Source: Magicicada septendecula (taxonomy: Eukaryota; Arthropoda; Insecta; Hemiptera; Cicadidae). From it: a DNA stretch of 64,000 nucleotides. A program made the position numbers and the translations under genes. The stretch is taken from NCBI GenBank assembly GCA_034769895.1, contig CM068372.1:371337258-371401257 (forward strand), in the 5' to 3' direction. Every line of letters starts with the position of its first letter. Position 1 is the first letter of the stretch. Shown here one piece after another: positions 10,696 to 21,370 of this stretch. The notes below the pieces were generated by a model. It worked only from the letters and a program-made list of their open reading frames with translations. It had not been told where the DNA came from and searched no databases.

Positions 10696-13003
10696 CAGTG
10701 GAACCCCTCAAATCCAAACTAATTGGGGCTGTAGCCTGTTTGGATTCGGAAAAGTTCGGATTAGCCAAAAAATGTGCATACATAGTATTCAACACTAGTT
10801 ACGGTGTACACGCCGCCCGGTAATGTTGCGTAGGGGTGAGACGAAGCCGCCGGAGGTTGCTGACCTTGACTGCCCGTGAATCACTGTTGCTGTCGGGCAG
10901 AAGTGCGCTAAAAATAGCCCAGTCCTACTACAATAGGTCTAGAAATCTTTGTATTCCAGTTACTCCTCTGGCGTTTGTTGTCCTGTGCGTTTGTCTGCTG
11001 TTACTGTTTCCATCCAGTGTACATAGTTTGTTCGAGTTTTCGTTTAAGGTTTATTGTTTTTGCATTTGAAGTGAGCAGTATAGATCGGGTTTTTTAGTTT
11101 TCTTAAATTATGGCAAGCAAACGAAAACATAGTTCTTGTACTTTAAAAGAAAAACTCGAAGTGTTAATGCGACTAGACAAAGGGGAAAGTTTGACGAAGT
11201 TGGCTGTTGAATTTGGTGTTGGTAAGGCAACAATCAGTGACTGGAAAAAGAATCGTGCGAAAATTGAACAGTTTTGCAGTGCAACAAGTGAAAAAACTTT
11301 GAAAAAACAACGCCATCATGCAAAAGTTTCTGTAAATGAAGAAATTGACGAAGCAATGTTTTTGTGGTTTACACAAGAGAGGCAGAAAGGAGTTCCTATT
11401 AGTGGTCCATTAATTCAAGAAAAGGCATTGCGGCTGAACAAACTAATGAACGGAGATTTGGCATTTACTGCTAGCAATGGGTGGTTGGATCGATGGAAGA
11501 GAAGGCATGGAATCAGCCAACTGACAATAAGCGGAGAGAAGTTACCAGCTGATAATACTGCTGCAAAAGAATATTTAGATGAATTCGCCGATTTGATTTC
11601 GTCGGAAAATTACTCGCCCCAGCAAGTGTATAATGCGGACGAGACTGGATTGAATTTTAAAGCACTTCCCACTAAAAGTCTTGCTTCTAAAGAGGAATCT
11701 TCTGCGCCAGGCTTTAAAATGAACAAACAGCATCTCACAGTTTTGGCCTGCAGTAACGCCGCGGGAAAAAACAAGTTACCATTAATGGTGATTGGAAAAT
11801 CTGCCAAGCCACGAGCCCTTAAAAATATGAACATGAATTCTCTCCCTGTTTATTACAAAAATCAGACTAAGGCGTGGATGACTGGTAATCTTTTTAAGGA
11901 GTGGTTTGAAAAGAAATTTGTTCCTTCGGTAACAAGATTTAATGAAGAAAATGGACTGCCACCTCGAGCTCTACTTTTGCTAGACAACACTCCATCACAT
12001 CCTTCAGACATGCAGTTGGTGTGCAGACATAAAAGCAATTTTTCTACCACCTAACGTGACATCGCTGCTGCAGCCTATGGATCAAGGTGTGCTACAGAAC
12101 ATAAAACTAAGCTACAGAAAAATGCTTCTGCAAACTCTTATTGAAGAAGATTGTTCTCTTTCTATTCTTGAGAAGCTAAAGAAGATAACAATAAAAGATG
12201 TGATTTACTGGGTTGCAGAATCCTGGAACAATACCAGTAAAAATTTACTGCAGAGATCTTGGACGAAGCTTTGGCCCAGCCTCGAATTTGTGGAAACACC
12301 ACTTACAACACGAGATGATGAAACTGAGCTCCTTCATCTCTTTCAAAAAGTACCAGAATGTGAGGATGCTGAAAAAGGTTGTCTGGAGGAGTGGGCAGCA
12401 CTAGACGGCAATGAAGAATGCACCGAGCATGACATAGTGTCTGTGGTCCAGGATCAACATGACAATGTATCAGGTAGCGATAGCGAGGAAGAAGATGCCT
12501 CAACAAACGTGACTCATTCTGATGCTGCTGTCGCTCTCAACATCGCGTTGCGCTACGTAGAACAACACGCAGCTGCTACACCCAATGATGTCATGTTTAT
12601 GCGACGCTGGTGCAACATCACATCCTCGGGCAGGTTTATGTCACTTCGCCAGATGAAGATCACTGATTTTAAGTGAAAAAATGTAGTGTAGTGTTTGTGT
12701 GTGTTTCTTTTGTGTTTTTCCTTGGCCATTCAGCTCTGATGTTAATGAAATGCTGTATGACGTTGTTGTTTTTATACAGTGTTAATTCCAATATTTTTTA
12801 CATTTCAATCCTGTTTTACGTAAGTAGCAATACTTGTACATACTTTATTAATTTTTCAATGATTCTTTACGTAAAATTAGGTTACATATGATAGTTTTAT
12901 GTAATAATAAATGTGTTTCTTATGTCTTTGTGTTTTTTCAAAAGTTGTTTTTCTTCAAAATCATGTTTGGATTTCTGGGGTTCGGATTTGAGGGGTTCTA
13001 CTG
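10696..13003 (+). mobile_element. Tigger-like DNA transposon, nearly intact
   Basis: Terminal inverted repeats start CAGTGGAACCCCTCAAATCC at 10696 and end in the complement GGATTTGAGGGGTTCTACTG at 13003. The left copy reads GTGGAACC and the right copy GGTTCTAC, so there are small differences. TA flanks both ends (10694-10695 and 13004-13005). One long transposase frame with a single break fills most of it. It sits inside the LTR element, so it is younger than that insertion. Confidence 0.95.
11110..12676 (+). pseudogene. Tigger transposase with one frameshift
   Basis: Cut-and-paste transposase of the pogo/Tigger family, about 520 residues, the usual size. It starts at an ATG (MASKRKHSS). N-terminal CENP-B-type helix-turn-helix: residues ~10-55, with 'LAVEFGVGKATISDWKKNR'. 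Second DNA-binding helix-turn-helix region: ~75-140, ending 'RWKRRHGIS'. DDE catalytic domain: aspartate 177 in 'YNADETG', aspartate 292 in 'LLDNTPSHP', and the third in 'QPMDQG' early in the second segment (12056-12676). A single indel between 12014 and 12050 shifts the frame: the first segment runs into a stop at 12052-12054, while the +1 frame continues with the expected 'FLPPNVTS'. The C-terminal tail is acidic (SGSDSEEED). It is well preserved apart from this break, so the copy is probably recent, or the break may be an assembly or base-calling error. Confidence 0.93.
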
Positions 13004-13475
13004 TATTACCATTAATTTCAGCAAAACCCCAAAATCTTTTACATGAAACTACAATTCTTCTTCACTAGCTACTAATAATCATAAAAAACACAAACTGAAC
13101 ATCTTATTAAATCATAAATTCACTTATCCTAATATTTGTTTATAACACACATAATATAAATCAGTTAACACATTAACATATAATCCACAATATATCCTGG
13201 ACACAAAAACACAATCTATACTTCAAGCAAAATTTTTTTTTTTTTTTTTTTAATTTCGATTCCCAAAAAGAATCATTTTGTCAACAAAATTTATTCTTCA
13301 ATCATTTCAGTATGGATATACAAATAAAATCTACGAATCAATTGTAAAAAACATACTATATATCAAACATCAGTCATCAGCTGATCTCTCTGGGTCAAGT
13401 GAATCATCTCAAAAGTTATACAAGGTAAAATACATCACATGTTTATAATTTTTTACATTCAAACATAGTACAACA

Positions 13476-13946
13476 GGTCGGAAGTGGGAATGAAACAGCT
13501 GACCTGCTAGCTAAAAAGGGTACAACATTGCACGGGAGAAAAACACGACACAGCACAAGAACAATCAAAAGACTTGTTAAAAACAAAACACAAGAGATGT
13601 TCACCAATGAGGCCAGCCTTGCGTCTAGTGGTAAACGGTGGAAAAACATTGGAAACACTTGGGACAAAAACAAAAATATACCCAGAAACCAAGCAGTAGC
13701 GAACTTCAGACTGAATACTGGTCACGACTGCCTTGCTGAACACCTCCATTGTATTAAGATCTACAAATCCCACCACTGCACAATTTCTAAGCAGCTGAAT
13801 ACAGTGATGAACAGAGACCATCTTCTTGTGTGTTCGGGATTGGATCACTCTTATCAAGAGACAGGGAATCTACCAAAACTCTATTGGGATGCCAGAAGAC
13901 AAATGGAATGATTCAATGTCCTGCCATTAGAAAACAACAACAACAT
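13476..13946 (+). mobile_element. 5'-truncated LINE tail with RNase H end
   Basis: Flanked by a perfect 12-bp target duplication CATAGTACAACA (13464-13475 and 13947-13958). The coding remnant runs from the truncation to the TGA at 13909-13911. It begins with an RNase H-like 'GNETADLLAKKG' and continues through 'FRLNTGHDCLAEHL' and a degenerate zinc-binding C-terminal stretch ('HHCTISK', 'MNRDHLLVC') to 'YWDARRQM'. This order is typical of the C-terminus of RNase H-bearing arthropod non-LTR elements. The 3' tail is a short 'aacaacaacaacat' repeat rather than poly(A). Confidence 0.85.
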
Positions 13947-13958
13947 CATAGTACAACA

Positions 13959-15112
13959 TAATAAAACATAGAACACTCATAATTAACACTGTTGTTATTA
14001 CTTTACAATAAACAATTCACATTTACTTTTGATCAAAATTTACACACCTTACAGCTTTAATTTTTTATTTTCAAATTCTATCAACCTTTTTCACTTGTTT
14101 CATTTATTATTACATTTTACCTATAATTTTCTCTTTAACATTTTCATTATCAATTATTTTGGGTGACTCTTAGTTACTCATAATAATACGATTTACAAAT
14201 GGGTGATTAAATATAATCTTAACCCCCTTTCTCCCTTCTAACCCTCATTAACAGATTTCCATAGTATGACACCACTCCCTCAAAATATTTATCTTCACTA
14301 ACTTGCTACTCTAACTCACTTCGAATCATTATACCCGTATAACAAAATACTCTCTACCCTCTTTGTACTTAGGATGTGTGTTCCCTCCCTCTGCTCATTC
14401 CCTTATTGGTTCCTGGTCCCCCCCAGGTAACCCCGCAAACGCACATACGGTTCACCTCCCACCACAACGCTTTTCGTTGAGGACTCCTTATCACACCACC
14501 CCCCTTACAAAATTCCACCATCATCTAATTACTCTCCAATTACTTCCCTCTCCTTACTCTACATATACTCCCTATCGCTACTGGGTCCCTACTAATACTT
14601 GGTTCTCTATATTACTTTTATTCCCAAGAATCTTATTCTGTTTAACACCCATTTAACCTTAACTCTGACTAATTCAAATGTCCTATTAAACAGTTATCAC
14701 CCAACTTCTAACCTTTATCACCCAATGAAAATTCACAACTATCTCAAATTAATTTCATCACTTAACTTAAAATATTTTAAACACATTGAAAAGTTATTAT
14801 TCAAACATTGAATTATATTGATAAAAAAATCTGCAAATTACTTATAAGTGACATACTACATATATAACCCCAGCAGTCAGCTGATGTCTCACTGTCATGT
14901 GAATGATCTTTCTCTCGATACATTTCAAAAAGTATACAAAGTACACATGTTTATAATACCTACCCCTAACATACTGCATACAAGTAACACAAATACACAA
15001 AATTATATAGTTATCATCATAAAATGTTATCTGAAATCATTACAATTGTATCTAGTACTTAAAATCGTATGCTCTCATAAGGGAAATACATCACTAATCA
15101 TCGAGTCATAGT
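13959..15112 (-). other. Internal non-coding region of the 8685-15295 element
   Basis: It is C- and T-rich on the plus strand from 14220 to 14700 and has no convincing ORF. The piece around 14370-14420 (with 'tcattcccttattggttcctgg' cut short) corresponds to the reverse complement of about 43575-43640 in the younger element. Confidence 0.65.
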
Positions 15113-15295
15113 TACGTGACAAACACTGAATTTACAAGCGAGTGTCGCATTCTTCACCTACACTCCATTCAAAAGTCTATGTTCCTGTTCTTTGTTCGAA
15201 TACGACCGTAGTTCGCATGGGACTTGCAATGTTGACCACAAACAAGTTTAAATAAATTTAATAAAAAATAAAATCCCCCTTTTTGCCCCATTACA
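15113..15295 (-). mobile_element. Truncated 5' LTR (first 183 bp only)
   Basis: Matches 9957-10139 with only a few substitutions. The remaining ~1270 bp of the LTR, the primer-binding site and any gag-like ORF are missing, so a deletion removed the 5' half of the element after insertion. Confidence 0.85.
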
Positions 15296-15299
15296 GTGT

Positions 15300-15770
15300 G
15301 ATTGTGGTATATGTTCTTGTACCTTGTGTATTTTCGATGTTGAATGATTTGAATATTGTGTCATGTTTTGTATTGATTTGTATTTGTTCTGGTATTAGTT
15401 TGTTTTGTGTTTTATGTTTGTATATTTGGGAAAATTTACAAATATACAAACATAAAACACAAAACAGACTAATACCAGAACAGAACAAATACAAATCATT
15501 ACAATACATGACACAATATTCAAAGCACTCAACATCGAAAATACACAAGGTACAAGAACATATACCACAATCACACACAATAATACAACTTTGGGATACC
15601 AAAGACCAACAAACAACCTTAATAGAATCCAGCAGCCAACACACAAATACTTCACCAGAAACAAGATCGCGAAGGCTGAAGATGAGGGAACAGGAACTCT
15701 CGAAACATGTTCCAAATAGAAAAATAACATCTTGAGGTAAATTTAATTATAAATATTAAATGTATATTGC
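15300..15770. mobile_element. PLE inverted pair: inner left arm, centre and right arm
   Basis: 15300-15425 is the inner part of the left arm (minus). 15436-15770 is its inverted copy (plus). The palindrome centre is near 15430 ('tatatttgggaaaatttacaaatata'). Including 8480-8684 the arms are about 330 bp each and nearly identical. The right arm carries the PLE protein C-terminus, the hammerhead motif and the 'aacatcttgaggtaaattt' end. Confidence 0.85.
15674..15713 (+). ncRNA. Hammerhead ribozyme motif (family A, right arm)
   Basis: CTGAAGA core, stem II GAGGG with CTCTC (one G-U pair), GAAAC, then ACATGT as stem III. It mirrors the motif at 8544-8583. Stem I is weak. Confidence 0.65.
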
Positions 15771-16135
15771 AGCATGACAGATATTCCACCAATAATTAAT
15801 TCAATTAAGATCATAAAAATAATTAAATTACATATACTCAAAGAATGTCAAATGAAATTCAATTACACTTCAAAGGAAAACACCACTATAAAAGAAAAAC
15901 AATAATTAAATAATAAAAATGCAACCATAAAAGTCAAAGAAAATAAATTAAAGGAAACTCATATTAAAAAATCAGGAGATTACCCAGGAGTTTAGGAGTA
16001 GGTGATAAATATAATACCCCAAACACAAGAAGAAACAAGAAGAGAAGATTAGTATCAGGTGATAAACAAGAGATCACGAAATCAAGAAAGAAGAGTAAAG
16101 TTAGTATCATATGATAAAGAAGATACTCCAAACCC
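15771..16135. other. A-rich region with degenerate short repeats
   Basis: Recurring 'gataaagaagatactcc' and 'aagaaggaaga' units continue on the far side of the PLE (18024-18130). No gene seen. Confidence 0.5.
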
Positions 16136-16261
16136 AAGAAGGAAGAATAATTAATGCTTGATGCCTTTACTTGGTGAAAATCCATTGTAAATTATAGTAA
16201 AAAATAAAACCATAAAATAGTTTTAGTGATTTCCACTTGTCAATTTATTAAAATTATAAAT

Positions 16262-16303
16262 CCATGACAGCTGTTTCGGCAGCACAGTGCCTTCATCAGA
16301 TGG
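16262..16303 (-). ncRNA. Hammerhead ribozyme motif (family B, left arm)
   Basis: Reverse complement of the motif at 17909-17950, with all core boxes intact: CTGATGA, GAAA, and self-complementary ACAGCTGT with the C cleavage position. Confidence 0.8.
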
Positions 16304-16442
16304 TGTAAGCTGACTAATTTTCGTACAAACAATACAGAATATAAAATATAATACAAGTGCTGTTGTATAGAGAGCGATAGTAATCTCGTGTCAATAAGAC
16401 TTATACACATTACACAAATATATAACATAACATATACCAAGT

Positions 16443-17594
16443 CTATTTATACAAATTAAGCAGAGGCGAGCTATTTAGATCTAACTGATCATTTAATAAT
16501 ACATTTAAATATTTGTGTTTATTAATTTCAAGGGGTTCTAATAAATCAAGCTTTGGACCTTTATCAGATAAATGTAAAATTTCAAAATTGTCATTATATC
16601 TATGGTCTTTTTCTAACAAGTGATTTGCATAATTTGATTTGCCATCATTATATCTAAAACTATAATTGTGACCATACATTCTTTTTTCGAAAGATCTACC
16701 TGTCTGTCCGATATACACTTTATTACAAGACCCACAGGATAATTTGTATACACCAGACTTTTGCAGTTAATCTGTTTTACTCTTATTATTTTTAATATAT
16801 TTTCCCAAAGAAGACTGCGTCTTAAAAGCTATATTTACATTCCTTTGTGTGAAATATTTACCAATATTATCAGAAGCAGAACCTATGTAAGTGAGAGTGT
16901 GATATCTTTTAATCTGTGTTGAGGGAGGCTAAACTAGTTTTAAAGCTTGTGAATAAAATTTTTTGTTTAACAAGTGATCTATGAGGCTAGGTTGGTAACC
17001 ATTGTTGACAGCTATTTGTTTAATAATGTTAAGTTCTGATTGGAAATTTTAGTCTGATAACGGAATACTAACTAGTCTGTGGATAAAACTGTGAAAAGCA
17101 GCCAATTTATGTGAGTATGGATGTGTGGAAGTAATGTGTATTGTCATATCTGTATGTGTAGGCTTATGAAAAATACCGAAGTCTAATTTATTATTGCATT
17201 TTGTTATTGTAAGGTCTAAAAAATTGATACTATTGTTATCTTCTAATTCTAAGGTAAAGCTAATATTTTTGTGTAAATTGTTAATAAAATTAAGAAAGAT
17301 CTGTAATTGTCTACGTGTACCTAGAAAAATTGCTAAAATATCGTCCACATATCTATACCAAAAAATAAACAATTTGAAATAAGGGTGTGCTCTTATTTTA
17401 GTTTCTATGTAGTCCATAAAGATTTCAGCTGCCAAAGGGCTAAGTGGATTTCCCATTGCAAGCCCTTCTTTGCCAATATAGATCTTTCCATTAAATTCAA
17501 AGTAGTTTTGATTAAGGCAAACCTTCAGTAAATTCAAGATATCCTCTCTCATAAAGGGGTTATTACAATTTTCAATTAATAATTTTTCTTATTA
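16443..17594 (-). pseudogene. PLE reverse transcriptase plus GIY-YIG endonuclease remnant
   Basis: PLE proteins copy their RNA with an RT related to telomerase and cut target DNA with a GIY-YIG nuclease. The C-terminal half of the RT is present in 17049-17552: 'GLAMGNPLSPLAAEIFM', the catalytic 'YRYVDDILAIF', and 'NFLDLTI'. After a linker, the nuclease follows in 16443-16718 with 'SGVYKLSCGSC', 'VYIGQTGRSFEKR' (the GIY-YIG core with its downstream arginine) and 'NYANHLLEKDH'. Both parts are in one frame, interrupted by three stops (about 17043, 16931 and 16770). The N-terminal RT motifs are missing where the inverted copy begins near 17600. This is a dead, 5'-truncated copy, but the domain order RT, CxxC, GIY-YIG is unmistakable. 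Confidence 0.9.
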
Positions 17595-17908
17595 ATTTAT
17601 CTATTGTCATAGATATAATGACAATTTTGAAATTTTACATTTAACTGATAAAGGTCCAAAGCTTGATTTATTAGAAACCCTTGAAATTAATAAACACAAA
17701 TATTTAAATGTATTATTAAATGATCAGTTAGATCTAAATAGCTCGCCTCTGCTTAATTTGTATAAATAGACTTGGTATATGTTATGTTATATATTTGTGT
17801 AATGTGTATAAGTCTTATTGACACGAGATTACTATCGCTCTCTATACAACAGCACTTGTATTATATTTTATATTCTGTATTGTTTGTACGAAAATTAGTC
17901 AGCTTACA

Positions 17909-17950
17909 CCATCTGATGAAGGCACTGTGCTGCCGAAACAGCTGTCATGG
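17909..17950 (+). ncRNA. Hammerhead ribozyme motif (family B, right arm)
   Basis: Stem I CCAT (17909-17912) pairs with ATGG (17947-17950). The core is CTGATGA (17913-17919). Stem II is GGCA with TGCC, then GAAA. Stem III is the palindrome ACAGCTGT with C17 (17946) at the expected cleavage site. This is a complete minimal type I hammerhead with very short stem III, the form known from PLEs. Confidence 0.85.
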
Positions 17951-18035
17951 ATTTATAATTTTAATAAATTGACAAGTGGAAATCACTAAAACTATTTTAT
18001 GGTTTTATTTTTTACTATAATTTAAGAAGGAAGAA

Positions 18036-20407
18036 GAAATTTAAAAGCAGATAATAAAGAAGATACTCCGAACCAACCATCGGACAAGATAACACTGAGT
18101 ACCTTGGTTTACCCAAGAATGAACACAAGAAGGAAGACGAGAAGAAAGGAAAAAATAGGATGGAAGAACCACAATAAAAACCTATTATTAACTACCATTA
18201 ACCCCAAACCAAATGATACCATTAAAGAAAGTATAACACCCCAAAACCTTATGAAATTGTAATTATTTATAAACAAAAGTATTGTGTAGTATGATAAGAA
18301 GTGCACCAACTAAAGTTATTATATGATAAAAAATAAACAAATCTTCACAGTCCATGATGACTAAAGGTCTGGTCTGAGAATAATAAAACTCAAATATAAG
18401 CCAGAACCAACAGTGAATGTGTACTAGTGGAAGTGTTTTTAAATGTAATAAACTACAAGTTGTAGTGTATCTATAACTTACACAATGTGCTATAAAATAA
18501 CTTTTATATTTTATAATTAACAAGTAATGAAATATTAAAATGGAAAATATTTCCAATATTTCATTAAATAAGGTCACTTTGTTATCTCAAGACATTCATA
18601 GAAATGCCGATAATAAAGAAAGTATGTGAGGGAAATGTTTACTGTACAAGGGGATGTTAGATAATAATAGTATAATTAGAAAGGACTGATAATAGATTAA
18701 GTTTTAATAGAGTTAAGAAGTTTAAATGGCTGATAATGTTCAAAGCCATGAACTCCATTTTTTAAAAGAGTTCCAATAGAATAAGGTACCTATATGTTTA
18801 GAGTAAGATGTTTTAGTCATATAACAGCACACATACAAATTAAAATGTTTAAGTATGGATGCTGTATTAATTTATAAAATGTGTTAAATGTATGTTCAAA
18901 ACAGTTTAAGCAAACATGTCTCACTTTAAAGACTGCTGATTAATGTTAAATATTATTTTTTGTAACAGTAGCATGAATTAGATGCTACACATCTCAATAA
19001 TTATGTAAACAATTTTATTTCATGTTGTGTTAACTTTTAAGAGTCAGAGGAGGAGTAGAAGTAAATTTATTTGAAAAAACCATATAAGTAAAATACTAAA
19101 CTCTAGGCCAAATAATGAATTCACAAAAATTAATATAAACCAGTTAATTCACCAATGAACCACGTAAACTAACAAGATTTAAGTAAGGTGAATCAATTAA
19201 CAACTACTGTAAATGATCCTATGATTTAAAAGAGTAATACAGAAAAATATCTTAAATTATTGAAAATTTTTGAAATGTTATAATTAAATATTTCAGAGGA
19301 GAAATAGTAAATTAATAAATTCACTAAAATACAGTTCAAATGTTAAATTTATAAGGTGTTAAGGAAAGAAAAGATTTGTGACCATTTTAAATTTATTATA
19401 ATTAAATTAATAACACTTAAAATGGCAGTAATTGTGTACAAGAACGGAAACAGGTTTTTTGGGCCTAGATTTCCAAAAAGACAGAAATATGTTAATTTTA
19501 ACAAAAATCTCAACAAATATGGACTATGACATATCAAATTAAACAGAATGAGATAAATAAACCAATTATATGGTTAACAGTTCATGAAAGCGAACAATAA
19601 ACTAAAAATATTCCATATATAATGTACTTGGAATTATGTACATGGGAAGTGAAAATTATTTTAACAATACTTTTCCAATATTAACTTGGCAAGATATTTC
19701 CTAAGATGAAGGAAGTAAGTTAGTTCTTTGTTAACATTCAAACGGAACGGTCGATGCTGAATCGCGTTCTAAAACCGTATAACGGAGTGTAATGGGTAAA
19801 GCCTAAAAATCAGTGAAAAACGGGAGTTACATAAATTAACACTTTTCGATTTAAAAACTATGAAATACTCTACGACAACGGTGAAAACGAACAATACACC
19901 ACATAATACAAGTGATTTAAACCATTATAACTACCTAATATTAATATTTCACTATACAACAGATTAACGATTCTTAGCCACGAACAGACAAAGTGAACAC
20001 CTCTAACAGAAAACAATTAACACCAGTGAACACTGCACACTTATCCAGAATACCTCAAACAACATAATAGACAGTATACACGATTACGGAGATACATAAA
20101 ACAGTTATAAAGGTGAATTTATTGTGAGAATTTCCATCGACCAGTTATACGTTAACCTCATCAATTCAGCCAGCCGCCATGATGGTCCCGTGATCCACTA
20201 CAACCTTCTAGACTGATCTCATAGCCTGCAGATTGGTTTGAAAAATCAAATATACTAAACATTATATATTATTCACAATTGTTAATTATTAATTATTAAG
20301 ATTATTTTCTGTATATGTTATACTTTCTAGACCTGCCCTTCTCTGACTATATAAAATAATCGTTGAAACAACTTTTTTTTAATACTTATATAAAAATTAT
20401 AATTATA
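18036..20407. other. AT-rich region without recognised gene
   Basis: Read on both strands. Only short ORFs with biased composition, no known motifs, no clear terminal repeats. Probably intergenic or very old repeats. Confidence 0.55.
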
Positions 20408-20560
20408 ATAACAAACAACCTTAATAGCATCCAGCAGCCAACACACAAGTACTTCACCAGACACAAGATCGCGAAGGCTGAAGATGAGAGAACAGGAACT
20501 CTCGAAACATGTTCCAAATAGAAAAAACATCTTGAGGTAAATTTAGTATAAATATTAAAG
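20408..20560 (+). mobile_element. PLE family A 3' fragment with hammerhead
   Basis: About 150 bp matching the outer arm of the palindromes, from 'caaacaaccttaatagcatc' through the 'aacatcttgaggtaaattt' end. The hammerhead motif lies at 20476-20515 (CTGAAGA, stem II GAGAG with CTCTC, GAAAC, ACATGT). No inverted partner is seen here. Confidence 0.85.
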
Positions 20561-21039
20561 TATTATATAAAAATCAACTTGTAATCACAAATCGATATAT
20601 CCCTGTGACAGAGTCGAACAATTGCTCTACATCGATTTAACATCGATTTTTATAAATTATTGTTAATAAATCAAATTATTTCAACTATTTGGATTGTAAA
20701 ATTATTTCACATTTTAATTTAAGGGTTCAATTAACTACAAGACTTACTGGAAGGCGATAAATCTTAACTAAAAGCGAGATACTGGAGCAGCACTGAAAAT
20801 CATCAATCGATAGCTGCAAGGAGATAATCTGATTAACTCCAGATTTAGTTAAGATCTACCAGAAGTGCAAAAATTAACCGAACTGAACTTACAGAATTTT
20901 AAAAATTAAACAAAAGCAGAACCAGGATTAATTCTAAATTTTAACCATAACAACCAAACATAAAATTTTTTTTTACAAAATTTTTTTTTAATAAAATTTT
21001 TTTTTCTTTTATTTGTAACCACAGTTAACAGGTCTCGTT
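20561..21039. other. Unassigned AT-rich stretch
   Basis: Contains T-runs near 20970-21005. No feature recognised. Confidence 0.5.
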
Positions 21040-21065
21040 ACAATATAAATATATACATATATATA

Positions 21066-21370
21066 TATTTTTTTTCAATCACTTTCTGCTACAGTCCAAT
21101 TCTTGATGTATGTATATAATACATTTAATATTTATAACTAAATTTACCTCAAGATGTTATTTTTCCTTATTTGGAACATGTTTTGAGCGCTCCCGTGCTC
21201 TCATCTTCAGCCTTCACGATCTTGTGTCTGGTGAAGTATTTGTGTGTTGGCTGCTGGATGCTATTAAGGTTGTTTGTTGGTCTTTGGTATTTTAAAGTTG
21301 TATTATTGTGTGTGATTGTGGTATATGTATTTGTATTTTGTGTATTTTCGATGTTGAGTGCTTTGAATAT
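21066..21370 (-). mobile_element. PLE family A, outer left arm of the second inverted pair
   Basis: Direct match to 8447-8684 and reverse match to 26400-26660. The hammerhead here (21173-21212, minus) reads AAAAC where GAAAC is expected, so G12 of the core is lost and the ribozyme should be dead. The arm is cut at 21370 by a solo LTR and resumes at 25890. Confidence 0.85.

Larger units (their letters stand above)
8685..15295 (-). mobile_element. Non-autonomous LTR retrotransposon, 5' LTR mostly deleted
   Basis: Its ends are TGTTGAG (8685) and CCATTACA (15295) on the plus strand, flanked by the 4-bp duplication GTGT (8681-8684 and 15296-15299). The uninterrupted target 'ttattgtgtgtgattgtgg' is preserved in the paralogous PLE arm near 21303-21320, which proves the insertion. 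The 3' LTR is 8685-10139. Only the first 183 bp of the 5' LTR remain (15113-15295). The internal region resembles that of the 39166-45820 element (for example 14370-14420 versus 43575-43640 reversed) but has no gag-like or pol ORF left. It carries a Tigger (10696-13003) and a LINE tail (13476-13946). Confidence 0.88.
16189..18023 (-). mobile_element. Penelope-like element (family B) with inverted 3' copy
   Basis: The minus-oriented body (RT remnant, GIY-YIG remnant, hammerhead, 3' end at 16189) is joined at its truncated 5' side to an inverted copy of its own 3' end. The two arms, 16189-16604 and 17608-18023, are each 416 bp and stay in register throughout (positions sum to 34212), with at least one substitution. 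A 12-bp AAGAAGGAAGAA at 16136-16147 and 18024-18035 may be the target duplication. If so, the 41 bp at 16148-16188 is extra left-end sequence. The surrounding repeats make that assignment uncertain. Confidence 0.88.

Noticed and set aside
15283..15735. 150-codon plus ORF across the palindrome centre, and minus ORFs opposite
   Set aside because: It reads through both arms of an inverted PLE pair. Only the right-arm part corresponds to PLE coding sequence, so it is not one protein.
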